Shown here piece by piece: positions 46,664-54,891 of a stretch of DNA of 64,000 bases (position 1 is the stretch's first letter; the number at the start of each line of letters is the position of its first letter). Position numbers and translations under genes: made by a program. The DNA comes from Mesorhizobium ciceri WSM4083 (GTDB lineage: Bacteria > Pseudomonadota > Alphaproteobacteria > Rhizobiales > Rhizobiaceae), in NCBI RefSeq assembly GCF_000519305.1, contig NZ_JAFG01000004.1:372001-436000 (forward strand), given 5' to 3'. Under the pieces are notes generated by a model, which was not told the DNA's origin, searched no databases, and saw only the letters and a list, made by a program, of their open reading frames with translations.

Positions 46664-48021
46664 CGCACGGGCTCGGCTTCGAGCTGCTCCGAGACGGTTT
46701 CAGGCTGCGTCGTCTCCCTGTGGCTGGGAGCGATCATTGCCGTGCTTGCCGCGACGGTGCAAACGCTGGCCAGCGTCATGAACGTGTCGACGGCTGCATC
46801 CACCGCGACGAACAGGACGAACGCCGCCTCGAAGGGAAGCTTCAGGTAGCCGCAGACGATGGACATTTGCGACAGGATGAGCAGGCTGCCCATGCCGCCG
46901 GTGGTGAGCGCGAGAAGCGCTGAGATGATGCCGACGAGCACGAGGTCCGAGACTGCAAGCTGGTGGCCGTAAAGCTGGGCGATGAACAGCGCACCCGAAG
47001 TGTAGAGCAGCGCCGGGCCTGTGCGCAGCAATGCCGCCTGCAGCGGCACGAGCAGTTCGACCACCACCAGGCTGAACCGCAGGCGCTCGCTCAAAAGGTT
47101 GATGACCCACGGCAGCGAGGCGACCGTGGAGCGTGTGGTGATGGCCACCATGAGAAGGGGTTGGCAGGTCTTGATCGTGGTCCAGTAGCTTCGTCGCGAC
47201 CGGATGGCGATAATGGCAAAGGACCCGGCAACGAATATGAGGCAGGAAAGACCCATAACCAGCAGGTAACCGCCCATCAGCGTGAGCGGCTTGGTTCCGG
47301 TCGACGCGGTCTGGTCCGCGATCAGGATGAAGGTTGCAAAGGGCAACCCCCAGATGAACCAGTTGGTGAGCACCGTGCAGGCCCGGTAGACCGCGTTGAG
47401 CGCCTGGGTCAGGCTCATGGACGAGGGCTGGGGAATCTTCCCCATCGCGAGCCCGAAAAGCAGGCAGAACAGCAAAACCTGGATGGTCTGGCCCGAGGCC
47501 AGCGCGTTGAAGACGTTGTTCGGCACCAGGTCGAGCAGGATCGAGTGCCCGCCATTGGGATCGCCATTGGAGGGCGGTGGCTGGAATGGGAAGGCGAGAT
47601 CGGTGGACACGCTGCCTTGCGAATTGATGAACTCGCCAAGCTCGATGCGCGACTGTGGATTCTCGATCTGGCCCGGCTGCAGGATCAGCGACAGGGTGCC
47701 GCTCACCAGCACGCCCAGGAACGACACGACCAGCACGGCCATGCCCACCTTGCCGAGGTAGCGGACCGATTTTGGATCCTGGACCATTGCCGTGATGGAG
47801 AAGATGACCGACGAGACCAAATAGGGCAGGACGACCATCTTGAGGAAATTCAGGTAGAGTTGTGCGACAGGGCTGATCGCATGGGCAAAGTCTGGATAGT
47901 AGAGGCCGCACAGTATCCCTGCAGCAATCATCACAATCGTCGTCACGGGCGAGCGCAGGATGCGCCTTGCCGCGAGGCGCCAGTCGAAAGGCAGGGGTCC
48001 GGCTACGTCGGAGATGGCCAT
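46660..48021 (-). CDS. Dicarboxylate/amino acid:cation symporter (DAACS family)
   Basis: A 453-residue inner-membrane carrier of the GltP/DctA fold with eight helices and two hairpins. The helix-2 to 3 region FLKMVVLPYLVSSVIFSI and the HP1 tip TTRSTVASLPWVINLLSE (about residue 290) are recognisable, but the HP1 tip lacks the usual serine-rich SSS stretch and the NLDGT helix-7 motif is missing, so this is a divergent member. It transports an amino acid or dicarboxylate with protons or sodium. The binding-protein gene is 2 bp upstream, and the racemase gene overlaps downstream. The pairing with a periplasmic binding protein is unusual for a secondary symporter. Confidence 0.85.
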   Translation of the reverse strand: MAISDVAGPLPFDWRLAARRILRSPVTTIVMIAAGILCGLYYPDFAHAISPVAQLYLNFLKMVVLPYLVSSVIFSITAMVQDPKSVRYLGKVGMAVLVVSFLGVLVSGTLSLILQPGQIENPQSRIELGEFINSQGSVSTDLAFPFQPPPSNGDPNGGHSILLDLVPNNVFNALASGQTIQVLLFCLLFGLAMGKIPQPSSMSLTQALNAVYRACTVLTNWFIWGLPFATFILIADQTASTGTKPLTLMGGYLLVMGLSCLIFVAGSFAIIAIRSRRSYWTTIKTCQPLLMVAITTRSTVASLPWVINLLSERLRFSLVVVELLVPLQAALLRTGPALLYTSGALFIAQLYGHQLAVSDLVLVGIISALLALTTGGMGSLLILSQMSIVCGYLKLPFEAAFVLFVAVDAAVDTFMTLASVCTVAASTAMIAPSHRETTQPETVSEQLEAEPVR

Positions 48022-48023
48022 TG

Positions 48024-48875
48024 TCAGGCTTTGCTCCCCAGGCGATAGCGGGCGATGATCTCATCCGTGTTGAGAATCTGCTGACCCCGCGCGAGATCGA
48101 GATAGAGATCGACAAAGGCCGCGAGGTGCGGATTGTCCGGCCGCACGCCGACTGCGATCGTATCGACCTTGTCGGTCAGCGTGATCGAGCGCGCGACGAC
48201 CGTCATCGACGGGTCGTCGACCATCAGCTTCTTGATCTCGAAATCATCGCGATAGGCCATGTCGATCGTCCCGTTTCGGATCGCATCGATGATCAGGTCC
48301 CAGCTTGCCAGGCGGTGGATTTGCGCATGCGGGAAGGTCGTGGCCGCATAGGTGGCAAATGAAGAGCCCTCGATCACGCCAAGATCGCCTGAGAAGTCAC
48401 GGACGATCTGTTCGGGCGGCTTGCCTTGCGCGATACGCGCCAGGTTGAGGCGGTTGGCGATCAGCCCTTGCCGCAGCATGGCATAGGGGCGGGAATAGAT
48501 GATCGACCGGCCGCGCTGAAGCGTCCGGCTGAGCTTGCCAATCGCCATGTCGGCCTGTCCGGAACTGACCTGTCTGACGATATCGTCGAACGTTGCGGCG
48601 GATCGGTCGAACACCGGCTCGACGCCAAGCGCCGCGGCGATGCCGTGGGCCAGTTCCATGTCTATGCCATCGTCCCCCGAGCCGTCGGCCGGGAAGAACG
48701 GATTGGAAGCGAAGGCCGGCATTGCGATGCGCAATGCATCGCCGCTCGCGATAGGTTGAGGGGCGTTCTCCGCCTGCTGACCCGGAGTGCTGGCTGCGCG
48801 GGCTTGCGAGATCAGCAACCCGCTGCTCCCGGCCGCAAGCAGTGTACGACGTGTAACCGGCATGCGCGTTCTCAA
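48024..48875 (-). CDS. Periplasmic amino-acid-binding protein (class II SBP) linked to a symporter
   Basis: A 283-residue protein with a twin-arginine-like signal (VTRRTLLAAGSSGLLISQARA, cleavage after ARAA) and the class II amino-acid-binding-protein fold: ALRIAMPAFASNPFFPADG at the mature start, GIDMELAHGIAAALG, VRQVSSGQADMAIGKLS, and a C-terminal domain ending QQILNTDEIIARYRLG. No ABC permease or ATPase is nearby; the next gene is a DAACS symporter only 2 bp away. It could deliver substrate to the symporter or act as a sensor. It is first in the operon, with an A/T-rich promoter region upstream. Confidence 0.85.
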   Translation of the reverse strand: MRTRMPVTRRTLLAAGSSGLLISQARAASTPGQQAENAPQPIASGDALRIAMPAFASNPFFPADGSGDDGIDMELAHGIAAALGVEPVFDRSAATFDDIVRQVSSGQADMAIGKLSRTLQRGRSIIYSRPYAMLRQGLIANRLNLARIAQGKPPEQIVRDFSGDLGVIEGSSFATYAATTFPHAQIHRLASWDLIIDAIRNGTIDMAYRDDFEIKKLMVDDPSMTVVARSITLTDKVDTIAVGVRPDNPHLAAFVDLYLDLARGQQILNTDEIIARYRLGSKA

Positions 48876-49068
48876 TTAACCCGGGAAAGCCAGCAACATG
48901 CACAACCGACGTTAAACAAACGTATATATTACACTGAGCCTTTTTATGTATTGGACAAGCAGCTTAGCGCCACAAAATATGAGCATTGCCTAATATATAA
49001 GAAACAAGGGAAGGATCGCGTTGCTTCCCGCCGGCGATCAGCTGGCCCTTAGGCGATCATCTGGATTG

Positions 49069-49761
49069 TCAAAACGTCTCGACCCAAGGCCGTAACTCAA
49101 GCTCCGAGCTCCAGGCGCTGCGATGCTGGCGATGGGTTGTGAGATAGGCCTCGGCGATGGCGTCCGGCGACAGGCGGCGGTCCGGCCGGTCGGGATCGGC
49201 CGCCTGTCCGGGCGGCTCGATCTGGCCGTCGATGATGAAATGCGCGACGTGGATGTTCTGCGGGGCGAGTTCGCGGGCCATGGACTGCGCCAGACCGCGC
49301 AAGCCGAATTTCGGCATGGCAAAGCCGGCCGAGCCGGGAAATCCCTTCACACTGGCAGTGGCGCCGGTGAACAGGATCGATCCGGAACCCCGCGCCAGCA
49401 GCCGGCGCGCCGCCTGCTGGCCGACCAGGAAGCCGCCATAGGCGCCGACCAGCAATGCCTGTTTGACCGCTTCGGCATCGAGCTCGGCGACCGGGCCGCG
49501 CGTGCGCGCGCTGGCGTTGAACACCGCAAGCGCCAGCGGGCCGGCCTTGTCGGCCGCGTCGAACAGCCTGGCAACGGATGCAACGTCGGCGACATCCGTC
49601 TCGACGGCCAGGGCACCGGTCTCGTCGACCAGGACGCTGAGCTTCTCGACGTTGCGGGCGGCCAGAACCACGCGAAAGCCTTCCCGGGTGAGAAGGCGCG
49701 CAAGCGAGGCGCTCAGACCAGCGCCCGCGCCTGCAATAACGGCCACATCGGATGAGGTCAT
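49069..49761 (-). CDS. Short-chain dehydrogenase/reductase family protein
   Basis: A 230-residue Rossmann-fold protein. The nucleotide loop is AGAGAGLSASLA (about residues 10-20), then an NAG-like FNASARTRG and the active-site Ser region FTGATASVKG. The YxxxK motif reads FAMPK (about residue 150), so the catalytic Tyr is Phe. The C-terminal segment ARELAPQNIHVAHFIIDGQI is conserved in a group of SDR proteins of unknown function. ATG 49761 has GGGAGAG 6 bases upstream; a longer frame reaches 49839. It is divergent from anmK. Catalysis may be altered or absent. Confidence 0.82.
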   Translation of the reverse strand: MTSSDVAVIAGAGAGLSASLARLLTREGFRVVLAARNVEKLSVLVDETGALAVETDVADVASVARLFDAADKAGPLALAVFNASARTRGPVAELDAEAVKQALLVGAYGGFLVGQQAARRLLARGSGSILFTGATASVKGFPGSAGFAMPKFGLRGLAQSMARELAPQNIHVAHFIIDGQIEPPGQAADPDRPDRRLSPDAIAEAYLTTHRQHRSAWSSELELRPWVETF

Positions 49762-50014
49762 GATTTTCTCTCCCTTGCGGATTTCGGCGGAAGCGTTCGC
49801 CAGATCAGGCAAGGTCGCGCCTTCGGGGCTGACAGGCAAGAGGTGGCATCTCGGTGGCTGTTGAACCAGACGGGCTGCAGAACCGACGTTGCGCGGTCCA
49901 GCATCGCCTGTGGCGCTACGAAAGCCGCTCGCATTTCAGCACCGAGACCGCCATTTCGACAGTGACAAGGCTTGGACCTTGCCCGCCAACCGGATTCCTC
50001 ATCAATGGGGACTG

Positions 50015-50063
50015 GAGCATGGTCCCGAAAAGTGGGAAACGGTTTTCGGAAAAGATCATGCTC
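50015..50063. repeat. Dispersed rhizobial palindromic repeat
   Basis: GAGCATG (50015-50021) and CATGCTC (50057-50063) enclose CCGAAAA ... TTTTCGG, with the middle AGTGGGAAACGG. The pattern (GCATG, CCGAAAAGTGGGAA, TTTTCGGAAAAGATCATGC) is familiar as an intergenic repeat in Mesorhizobium and relatives. It ends 15 bases before the anmK start, partly next to its ribosome site. Confidence 0.75.
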
Positions 50064-50078
50064 AACAAGGAAACGACT

Positions 50079-51194
50079 ATGGAACCAATCTGGGGCGTCG
50101 GCCTGATGACCGGCACGGTGCTGGACGGCAACATCGACGTCGCGCTGATCAAGACCGATGGCGAGCAGATCGAGGATTTCGGCACCTATCGGCTGATGCC
50201 CTATCCTCCGTCGATCCGCTCCCTGCTGGAAGAAACGCTGACTGAGGCGCGGGCGTGGAATTTCGTCGGGCCGGAGCCGGCGATCTTCCGCACCGCGGAG
50301 CAAGCCCTGACGCGCGCGCAGTCGGCGGCCGTCAAGGAGTTGGTCGAAGGCTATGGCATGACGATGGCCGATATCGGCATCGTCGGTTTTCACGGCCAGA
50401 CCGTTTTGCATCGCGCGCCGCAGGTTGGACGGCTCGGCCAGACAAGGCAGCTCGGCGATGGCGAGCTGATGCACGCCATCTTGGGCACCAAGGTCGCTTA
50501 CGATTTCCGCTCGGCCGACATGCGCGCCGGCGGGCAAGGCGCGCCGCTGGCCGCGGTCTATCACACCGCGCTGATGCGCAGCGCCGGCGCCAATGGTGAG
50601 GTGGCCGTACTCAATCTCGGCGGCGTCGCCAACATCACCTGGTGGGATGGCGCCGACAATGTCGTCGCCTTCGACACCGGACCGGCCAACGCGCCGCTGA
50701 ACGATTTCATCAAGTCGAAGGGGCTCGGCGAGATGGACCGCGACGGCGCGCTTGGCCGTTCAGGTAAGGTGGACGAGGCGCGGCTCGCCAAGCTGCTGCA
50801 GCACCCCTATCTCACCAAGCCCTACCCCAAATCGCTGGACCGTTTCGACTTCGGTGCCGCGATGGCGGACGGCCTGGATGCCGAGGATGGTGCGGCGCTG
50901 CTGACCGCCTTCACCGCCGGCGCCGTCGGCAAGGCACTCGACCTCTTACCAAGCCGGCCTAGAAAGCTGGTGGTCAGCGGCGGTGGTCGCCACAACCCGA
51001 CCATGATGGCAATGCTGGCCAGCCGCGCCGGCGTCGAGGTGGTGCTGGCGGAAAGCCTCGGTTGGAGCGGCGATGCGGTCGAGGCGGAGTGTTTTGCCTT
51101 CCTGGCGGTGCGCGTGCTGCGCGGCCTGCCGATCAGTTTTCCGAGCACGACCGGCGCACCGCGGCCGATGAAGGGCGGAAAACTCGCCGGTTAG
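50079..51194 (+). CDS. anmK: Anhydro-N-acetylmuramic acid kinase
   Basis: A 371-residue sugar kinase that opens and phosphorylates 1,6-anhydro-MurNAc during peptidoglycan recycling. Motifs: [17 protein letters not shown] at the N-terminus (ATP/sugar loop, in AnmK usually GxMSGTSxDGxD), [11 protein letters not shown] (about residue 105), [11 protein letters not shown] (about 182), [13 protein letters not shown] (about 200) and [13 protein letters not shown] (about 300). In the first motif the usual SGTS is TGTV, a variation to note. ATG 50079 has AAGGA at 7 bases; ATG 50058 would start inside the palindromic repeat. MurQ and other recycling genes are not adjacent. Confidence 0.93.
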   Translation: MEPIWGVGLMTGTVLDGNIDVALIKTDGEQIEDFGTYRLMPYPPSIRSLLEETLTEARAWNFVGPEPAIFRTAEQALTRAQSAAVKELVEGYGMTMADIGIVGFHGQTVLHRAPQVGRLGQTRQLGDGELMHAILGTKVAYDFRSADMRAGGQGAPLAAVYHTALMRSAGANGEVAVLNLGGVANITWWDGADNVVAFDTGPANAPLNDFIKSKGLGEMDRDGALGRSGKVDEARLAKLLQHPYLTKPYPKSLDRFDFGAAMADGLDAEDGAALLTAFTAGAVGKALDLLPSRPRKLVVSGGGRHNPTMMAMLASRAGVEVVLAESLGWSGDAVEAECFAFLAVRVLRGLPISFPSTTGAPRPMKGGKLAG

Positions 51195-51202
51195 AGCCTC
51201 TT

Positions 51203-51222
51203 CCATCCCGGAAGCGGGATGG
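51203..51222 (+). terminator. Hairpin after anmK
   Basis: CCATCCCG (51203-51210), loop GAAG, CGGGATGG (51215-51222), 8 bases past the anmK stop. No T run follows. A near-identical hairpin occurs at 54439-54461. Confidence 0.5.
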
Positions 51223-51345
51223 TCTCTATCTCAGTGTTTGAGGATGACTTCCCGCCCGGTCGACTTTCAGGCGATGCGGGTTTTGTTCAGGTTTTGCAGT
51301 CGAAAGGTCCTCGGAATAGTCGAAAAGCTTTTCCGCCGGGACCCA

Positions 51346-51363
51346 CTGTCATCCAACCGTTAA
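51346..51363 (+). promoter_or_regulatory. Candidate PHO box upstream of pstS-like gene
   Basis: CTGTCAT (51346-51352), spacer CCAA, CCGTTAA (51357-51363): a perfect first half-site and a weak second one with the 11-base period of PhoB-binding sites. It lies 116 bases ahead of the phosphate-binding protein start, which fits phosphate-starvation control. Confidence 0.5.
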
Positions 51364-51478
51364 GAAGAATTAATACAAGACAACAGCGATCTTGTTTTCA
51401 GCTGACGCCTCATTTCGCAGGCGTATGGCCATTGATGCGCGCCTACATAGCGGCGGCAGTATAGTTGGGATTCAATTT

Positions 51479-52573
51479 ATGTTGTCAGCAGGTTTAGCCT
51501 TATTGCGCGGTGCACGGCCGACGGTTTCGGGGGCGGCAGCTGCGCTCGCCCTTGCAATCATCGGGGCCATGATCGGATCCGCTGCGCGGGCTGAGCCCAT
51601 TCGCGGTGCGGGGTCGACACTGGCCGCGCCGATCATCGGCAAGTGGGCAACGACATACAAGACTGCGCGCGCCGACGGCGGCGACTTCTTCACGCTGGAC
51701 TGGACCGTCGATTATGAACCGGTCGGATCCCTTGCCGGCCTGATGCGGCTTGCGCAGCCCGAGCTGGATTTCGCCGCCACGGATGTTCCGGTACCGCCCG
51801 ATGATCTCGCCAATAACGGCCAGCAGCAGTTCCCGATTGTCATGGGCGGGATCGCGGTGGTCGCCAATCTCGATGGCCTGCCGGAGCAAGGTCTGCGCCT
51901 CTCCGGCCCAGTGATCGCCGACATCTATCTGGGCAAGATCAAGTTCTGGTCCGATCCTGCGATAAGGGCGCTCAATCCCGACATAGCCCTTCCCGATCTC
52001 GCCATCAGCGTCATCCACCGGCAGGACGGTTCGGGCTCAACCTATGTCTTCACCGAGTTTCTGTCATCGACAAGCGAAGACTGGAAGACGAAGCTTGGAG
52101 CCGACACTCTGATTGACTGGCCGCTCGGGACAGGCGCGGAAGGTACGCAAGCGCTTCTTCGTGCCGTGGCTGCGAGCAAGGGGGCGATTGCCTACGCCGA
52201 ATACGGCCAGGTGTTTCGCGCGGGCCTTCCCTTCGCAGCAGTTCAGAACAAATCCGGCAAGTTCGTCACGCCGGAGCCCGAGGGCGTGCAAGCAGCAGCA
52301 GCCTCGATCGTCTGGGGCGAAACGACCGACTTCTTCGCCTCGCTCGCCAATCGCAGCGGAGACGCCGCCTATCCGATCAGCACGGCGGTGTTCGCGGTCG
52401 TTCAGGTCTCGGGGCGTTCGGAACATCGCTATCGCCGCGTGCATGATCTTTTCCGGCTCGCCTTCGCGCAAGGTGCCGGCGACGCCACCGCACTCGGCTA
52501 TGTGCCGCTGCCGAAAGCGCTCGTTGGCCAGATCGAACAGTATTGGGCCAGGCAATTGCCGGTCGGAAACTGA
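51479..52573 (+). CDS. PstS-like periplasmic phosphate-binding protein
   Basis: About 364 residues. A signal peptide (GAAAALALAIIGAMIGSAARA) is followed by the class II phosphate-binding fold: IRGAGSTLAAPIIGKWATTY, DYEPVGSLAGLMRLAQPELDFAATDVP, the phosphate-anchoring IHRQDGSGSTYVFTEFL (about residue 180) and SKGAIAYAEYGQ. The initiator is uncertain: ATG 51479 leaves a normal signal; the frame is open back to ATG 51392. It is not followed by pstCAB but by a Na/phosphate cotransporter gene 80 bp downstream, so it may feed or sense for that system or partner a Pst transporter elsewhere. Confidence 0.85.
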   Translation: MLSAGLALLRGARPTVSGAAAALALAIIGAMIGSAARAEPIRGAGSTLAAPIIGKWATTYKTARADGGDFFTLDWTVDYEPVGSLAGLMRLAQPELDFAATDVPVPPDDLANNGQQQFPIVMGGIAVVANLDGLPEQGLRLSGPVIADIYLGKIKFWSDPAIRALNPDIALPDLAISVIHRQDGSGSTYVFTEFLSSTSEDWKTKLGADTLIDWPLGTGAEGTQALLRAVAASKGAIAYAEYGQVFRAGLPFAAVQNKSGKFVTPEPEGVQAAAASIVWGETTDFFASLANRSGDAAYPISTAVFAVVQVSGRSEHRYRRVHDLFRLAFAQGAGDATALGYVPLPKALVGQIEQYWARQLPVGN

Positions 52574-52652
52574 CCCGAACGAAAGCTGCCTTGCGCAGCA
52601 AACTGAACTTCATACCGCGTCGTCGTGGCGACTTGTTGGGGGACTGCCTGAA

Positions 52653-54377
52653 ATGGACATAGATATCTTCAAGGACATCCTCGTGCCGGTGATCGGCGGG
52701 TTGGGCATCTTCATGCTCGGTCTGGACTTCATGGCAAACGGCATCCAGGCGCTGTCGGTCAACCGGATGCGCGACTTTCTCGCCAAGGCAGCCGGCACGC
52801 CGATCAAGGGCGTTCTGGCGGGAACGCTGATCACCGGCGTCATCCAGTCGTCGACCGCGATGAGCGTCATGGTCGTCGGGCTGGTCAATGCCGGTGTCAT
52901 CGCCTTGCGGCCGGCGATCAGCGTGATCATGGGCGCCAACATCGGCACCACTCTCGGCAACGGACTGATCGCGCTGCCGCTCGGTCCGCTCGGACTGATC
53001 CTGGCCGGCGTGTTTTCGCTGGTCTATTGCTTCGCCAAAAGCGAAAAAGTGAAGAACATCGCGCTCGCCTGCATGGGTTTTGCGCTGATCTTCTACGGCC
53101 TCAACCTGATGACCGGCGGCCTGCGCCCGCTGCGCAACTTGCCCGAAGTCATGGCGCTGCTACAGACGCTGACGGCCGACTCCTATCTCAACCTGCTCAA
53201 ATGCGTGTTCATCGCCGCCGGCGTGACCGCGATGATCCATTCGTCCTCGGCGACGATCGGCATTGTCATGGGCCTTGGCGCGGCGGGCATTCTCGACTGG
53301 ACGACCGCCGTCGCCTTCTCGCTCGGCGCCGATCTCGGCACCACGATCACATCCTGGATGGCTTCCCTCAATCTCTCGAAGAATGCCAAGCGGACCGCCT
53401 ATGCGCACATATCGTTCAACATCATCGGCGTGTGCATCACCATCCCGCTGTTCTTCGTCTCCATCCAGGTGCTGGGATGGGCCATGCAGTTCTTCGGCGG
53501 CGATCCGGCCGTTCCGGTGATCATCGACGGCAAGGAGACTTTCCCCCTGGTGCCGGTCGCAGTCGGCCTCTACTCGACCTTCTTCAACGTCTTCAACACA
53601 TTGCTGCTGTTCCCGTTCATCGGTGTGTTCGAACGGGTTCTGTCACGTGTCGGCCGCACGGATGCGGAAGACGCGGAAGATTACTCGACGCCAAAGTTCC
53701 TCGACCGCAAATTGGCCAGCGATTTTGCCAAGGCTGTTCCCGCCGTCCAGCAGGAGACTGCCCGCCATCTGGAGGCCGGCGCCATGTTCCTCGACATCGC
53801 GCGCTCTTCCAAGAGCGCGCCGTCGGATCCGGGCGAGCACTATCTGGCGACCGACATCCTCAGCCGCGACATTCGTTCCTACACGGCCGCGCTGATGAAA
53901 GAGGATTTGCCTTACGAACAGCTCGATCTGATCGCCAGCCTGATCGAGGAGGCCGACTTCACGGCCGCCCTGACGGAATCGATGCACCAGGTGGCGCGCC
54001 GCGTCAGGCGCGAGAAGTTCAGCAACCCGGCGCAAGCCATCGTCGACGTCGCGCTGAGCAAGCTCGATGTCTCATTGCGCGAGATCTTGCCGACTTACGG
54101 CATCTCGCATCCGCAGATGCCGGCCGGCCATGTCGATCTGCCGGAGGTCGAGGAGTTGCGAGCCCGCACGCTGGCACTCGGGCCGAATGCGGGTGCCGCC
54201 GAACGCGGCACGATCCTGGCCCTGCTCGGGTCGATCGAGCGTGCGGAGATCCTGATCCACCGCATCGATGCCGAACGCAGATCCGTCAACCGCCAAAGCG
54301 TGCTCGCCCGTGCGTCGGCACGCAAGGAAACCAGAGCAATTTCGATGGGAGACCAAGGCCTGGTTCCGGCCGAGTAA
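52653..54377 (+). CDS. Na+/phosphate cotransporter with PhoU-like domain (NptA/YjbB type)
   Basis: A 574-residue inner-membrane protein. The first 340 residues contain two Na/Pi-cotransporter repeats with the QSS motifs TGVIQSSTAMSVMVVGL (about residue 65) and MIHSSSATIGIVMGLGAAG (about 195), and about 9 helices. Residues about 360-560 form a helical PhoU-like regulatory domain. It moves phosphate with sodium, inward or outward; in Escherichia coli YjbB acts in phosphate export. ATG 52653 has GGGGGA about 9 bases upstream; the frame is open earlier but only as overlap of the pstS-like gene. Control by phosphate supply is likely through the upstream candidate PHO box. Confidence 0.92.
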   Translation: MDIDIFKDILVPVIGGLGIFMLGLDFMANGIQALSVNRMRDFLAKAAGTPIKGVLAGTLITGVIQSSTAMSVMVVGLVNAGVIALRPAISVIMGANIGTTLGNGLIALPLGPLGLILAGVFSLVYCFAKSEKVKNIALACMGFALIFYGLNLMTGGLRPLRNLPEVMALLQTLTADSYLNLLKCVFIAAGVTAMIHSSSATIGIVMGLGAAGILDWTTAVAFSLGADLGTTITSWMASLNLSKNAKRTAYAHISFNIIGVCITIPLFFVSIQVLGWAMQFFGGDPAVPVIIDGKETFPLVPVAVGLYSTFFNVFNTLLLFPFIGVFERVLSRVGRTDAEDAEDYSTPKFLDRKLASDFAKAVPAVQQETARHLEAGAMFLDIARSSKSAPSDPGEHYLATDILSRDIRSYTAALMKEDLPYEQLDLIASLIEEADFTAALTESMHQVARRVRREKFSNPAQAIVDVALSKLDVSLREILPTYGISHPQMPAGHVDLPEVEELRARTLALGPNAGAAERGTILALLGSIERAEILIHRIDAERRSVNRQSVLARASARKETRAISMGDQGLVPAE

Positions 54378-54438
54378 CGGTCCGCCGGACCATAACCTCA
54401 AACCTTCGTTCGGATTGTGGGTCAGGCAGGAAGACAGT

Positions 54439-54461
54439 CCATCCCGGTTCCGCCGGGATGG
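54439..54461 (-). terminator. Hairpin at the end of the dctB-dctD-GNAT operon
   Basis: CCATCCCGG (54439-54447) pairs with CCGGGATGG (54453-54461), loop TTCCG. It lies just past the stop of the GNAT gene (54463, leftward) and after the cotransporter gene (54377, rightward). There is no clear T run. It resembles the hairpin at 51203-51222. Confidence 0.55.
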
Positions 54462-54462
54462 G

Positions 54463-54891
54463 TCAGGCCAACGCCAGCCTCTTCTGTAGAAAGATGCGGC
54501 TGCGGCCGATAGGGAAACCGGCAAGTGTTCCAAAGGGCTGATAACCCTGGCGCTGATAGACCTTCGCCGCGTTCGGATTGAAGGTGTCGATCCAGGCGTT
54601 GTTGCAACCGCGTGCCATGGCTTCCCGTTCGGCCGCATCCAGCATCTTGCCGGCCATGTGCTGGCCGCGCAGGCGCTCATCGACCCACAGCCACTGCACA
54701 TAAAGCCAGCCCCAGGCGGTGTAGCCCGAAATGCCGGCGACGACCGCGCCCTCCTCGTCGCGCACGAACACCGCAAGCGCCTTCCTCGCGGACGCGCCGA
54801 CATCGCCGTCGTTGAACGCCGTCAGACGTTCGCCGAGAAAGGCGAGTTCCTCCGGCGAGGGATTTGCCGTCGTTTCCAGTGTCGTGTTCAT
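54463..54891 (-). CDS. GNAT-family N-acetyltransferase
   Basis: A 142-residue cytoplasmic acetyltransferase. The acetyl-CoA loop reads [21 protein letters not shown] (about residues 70-90, R/Q-x-x-G-x-A pattern), followed by [20 protein letters not shown] (about 104-123). Its ATG overlaps the stop of dctD by 4 bp, so it is the last gene of the dctB-dctD operon. The substrate is unknown; most single-domain members act on small molecules or protein N-termini. Its linkage to C4-dicarboxylate regulators is unexpected. Confidence 0.88.
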   Translation of the reverse strand: MNTTLETTANPSPEELAFLGERLTAFNDGDVGASARKALAVFVRDEEGAVVAGISGYTAWGWLYVQWLWVDERLRGQHMAGKMLDAAEREAMARGCNNAWIDTFNPNAAKVYQRQGYQPFGTLAGFPIGRSRIFLQKRLALA

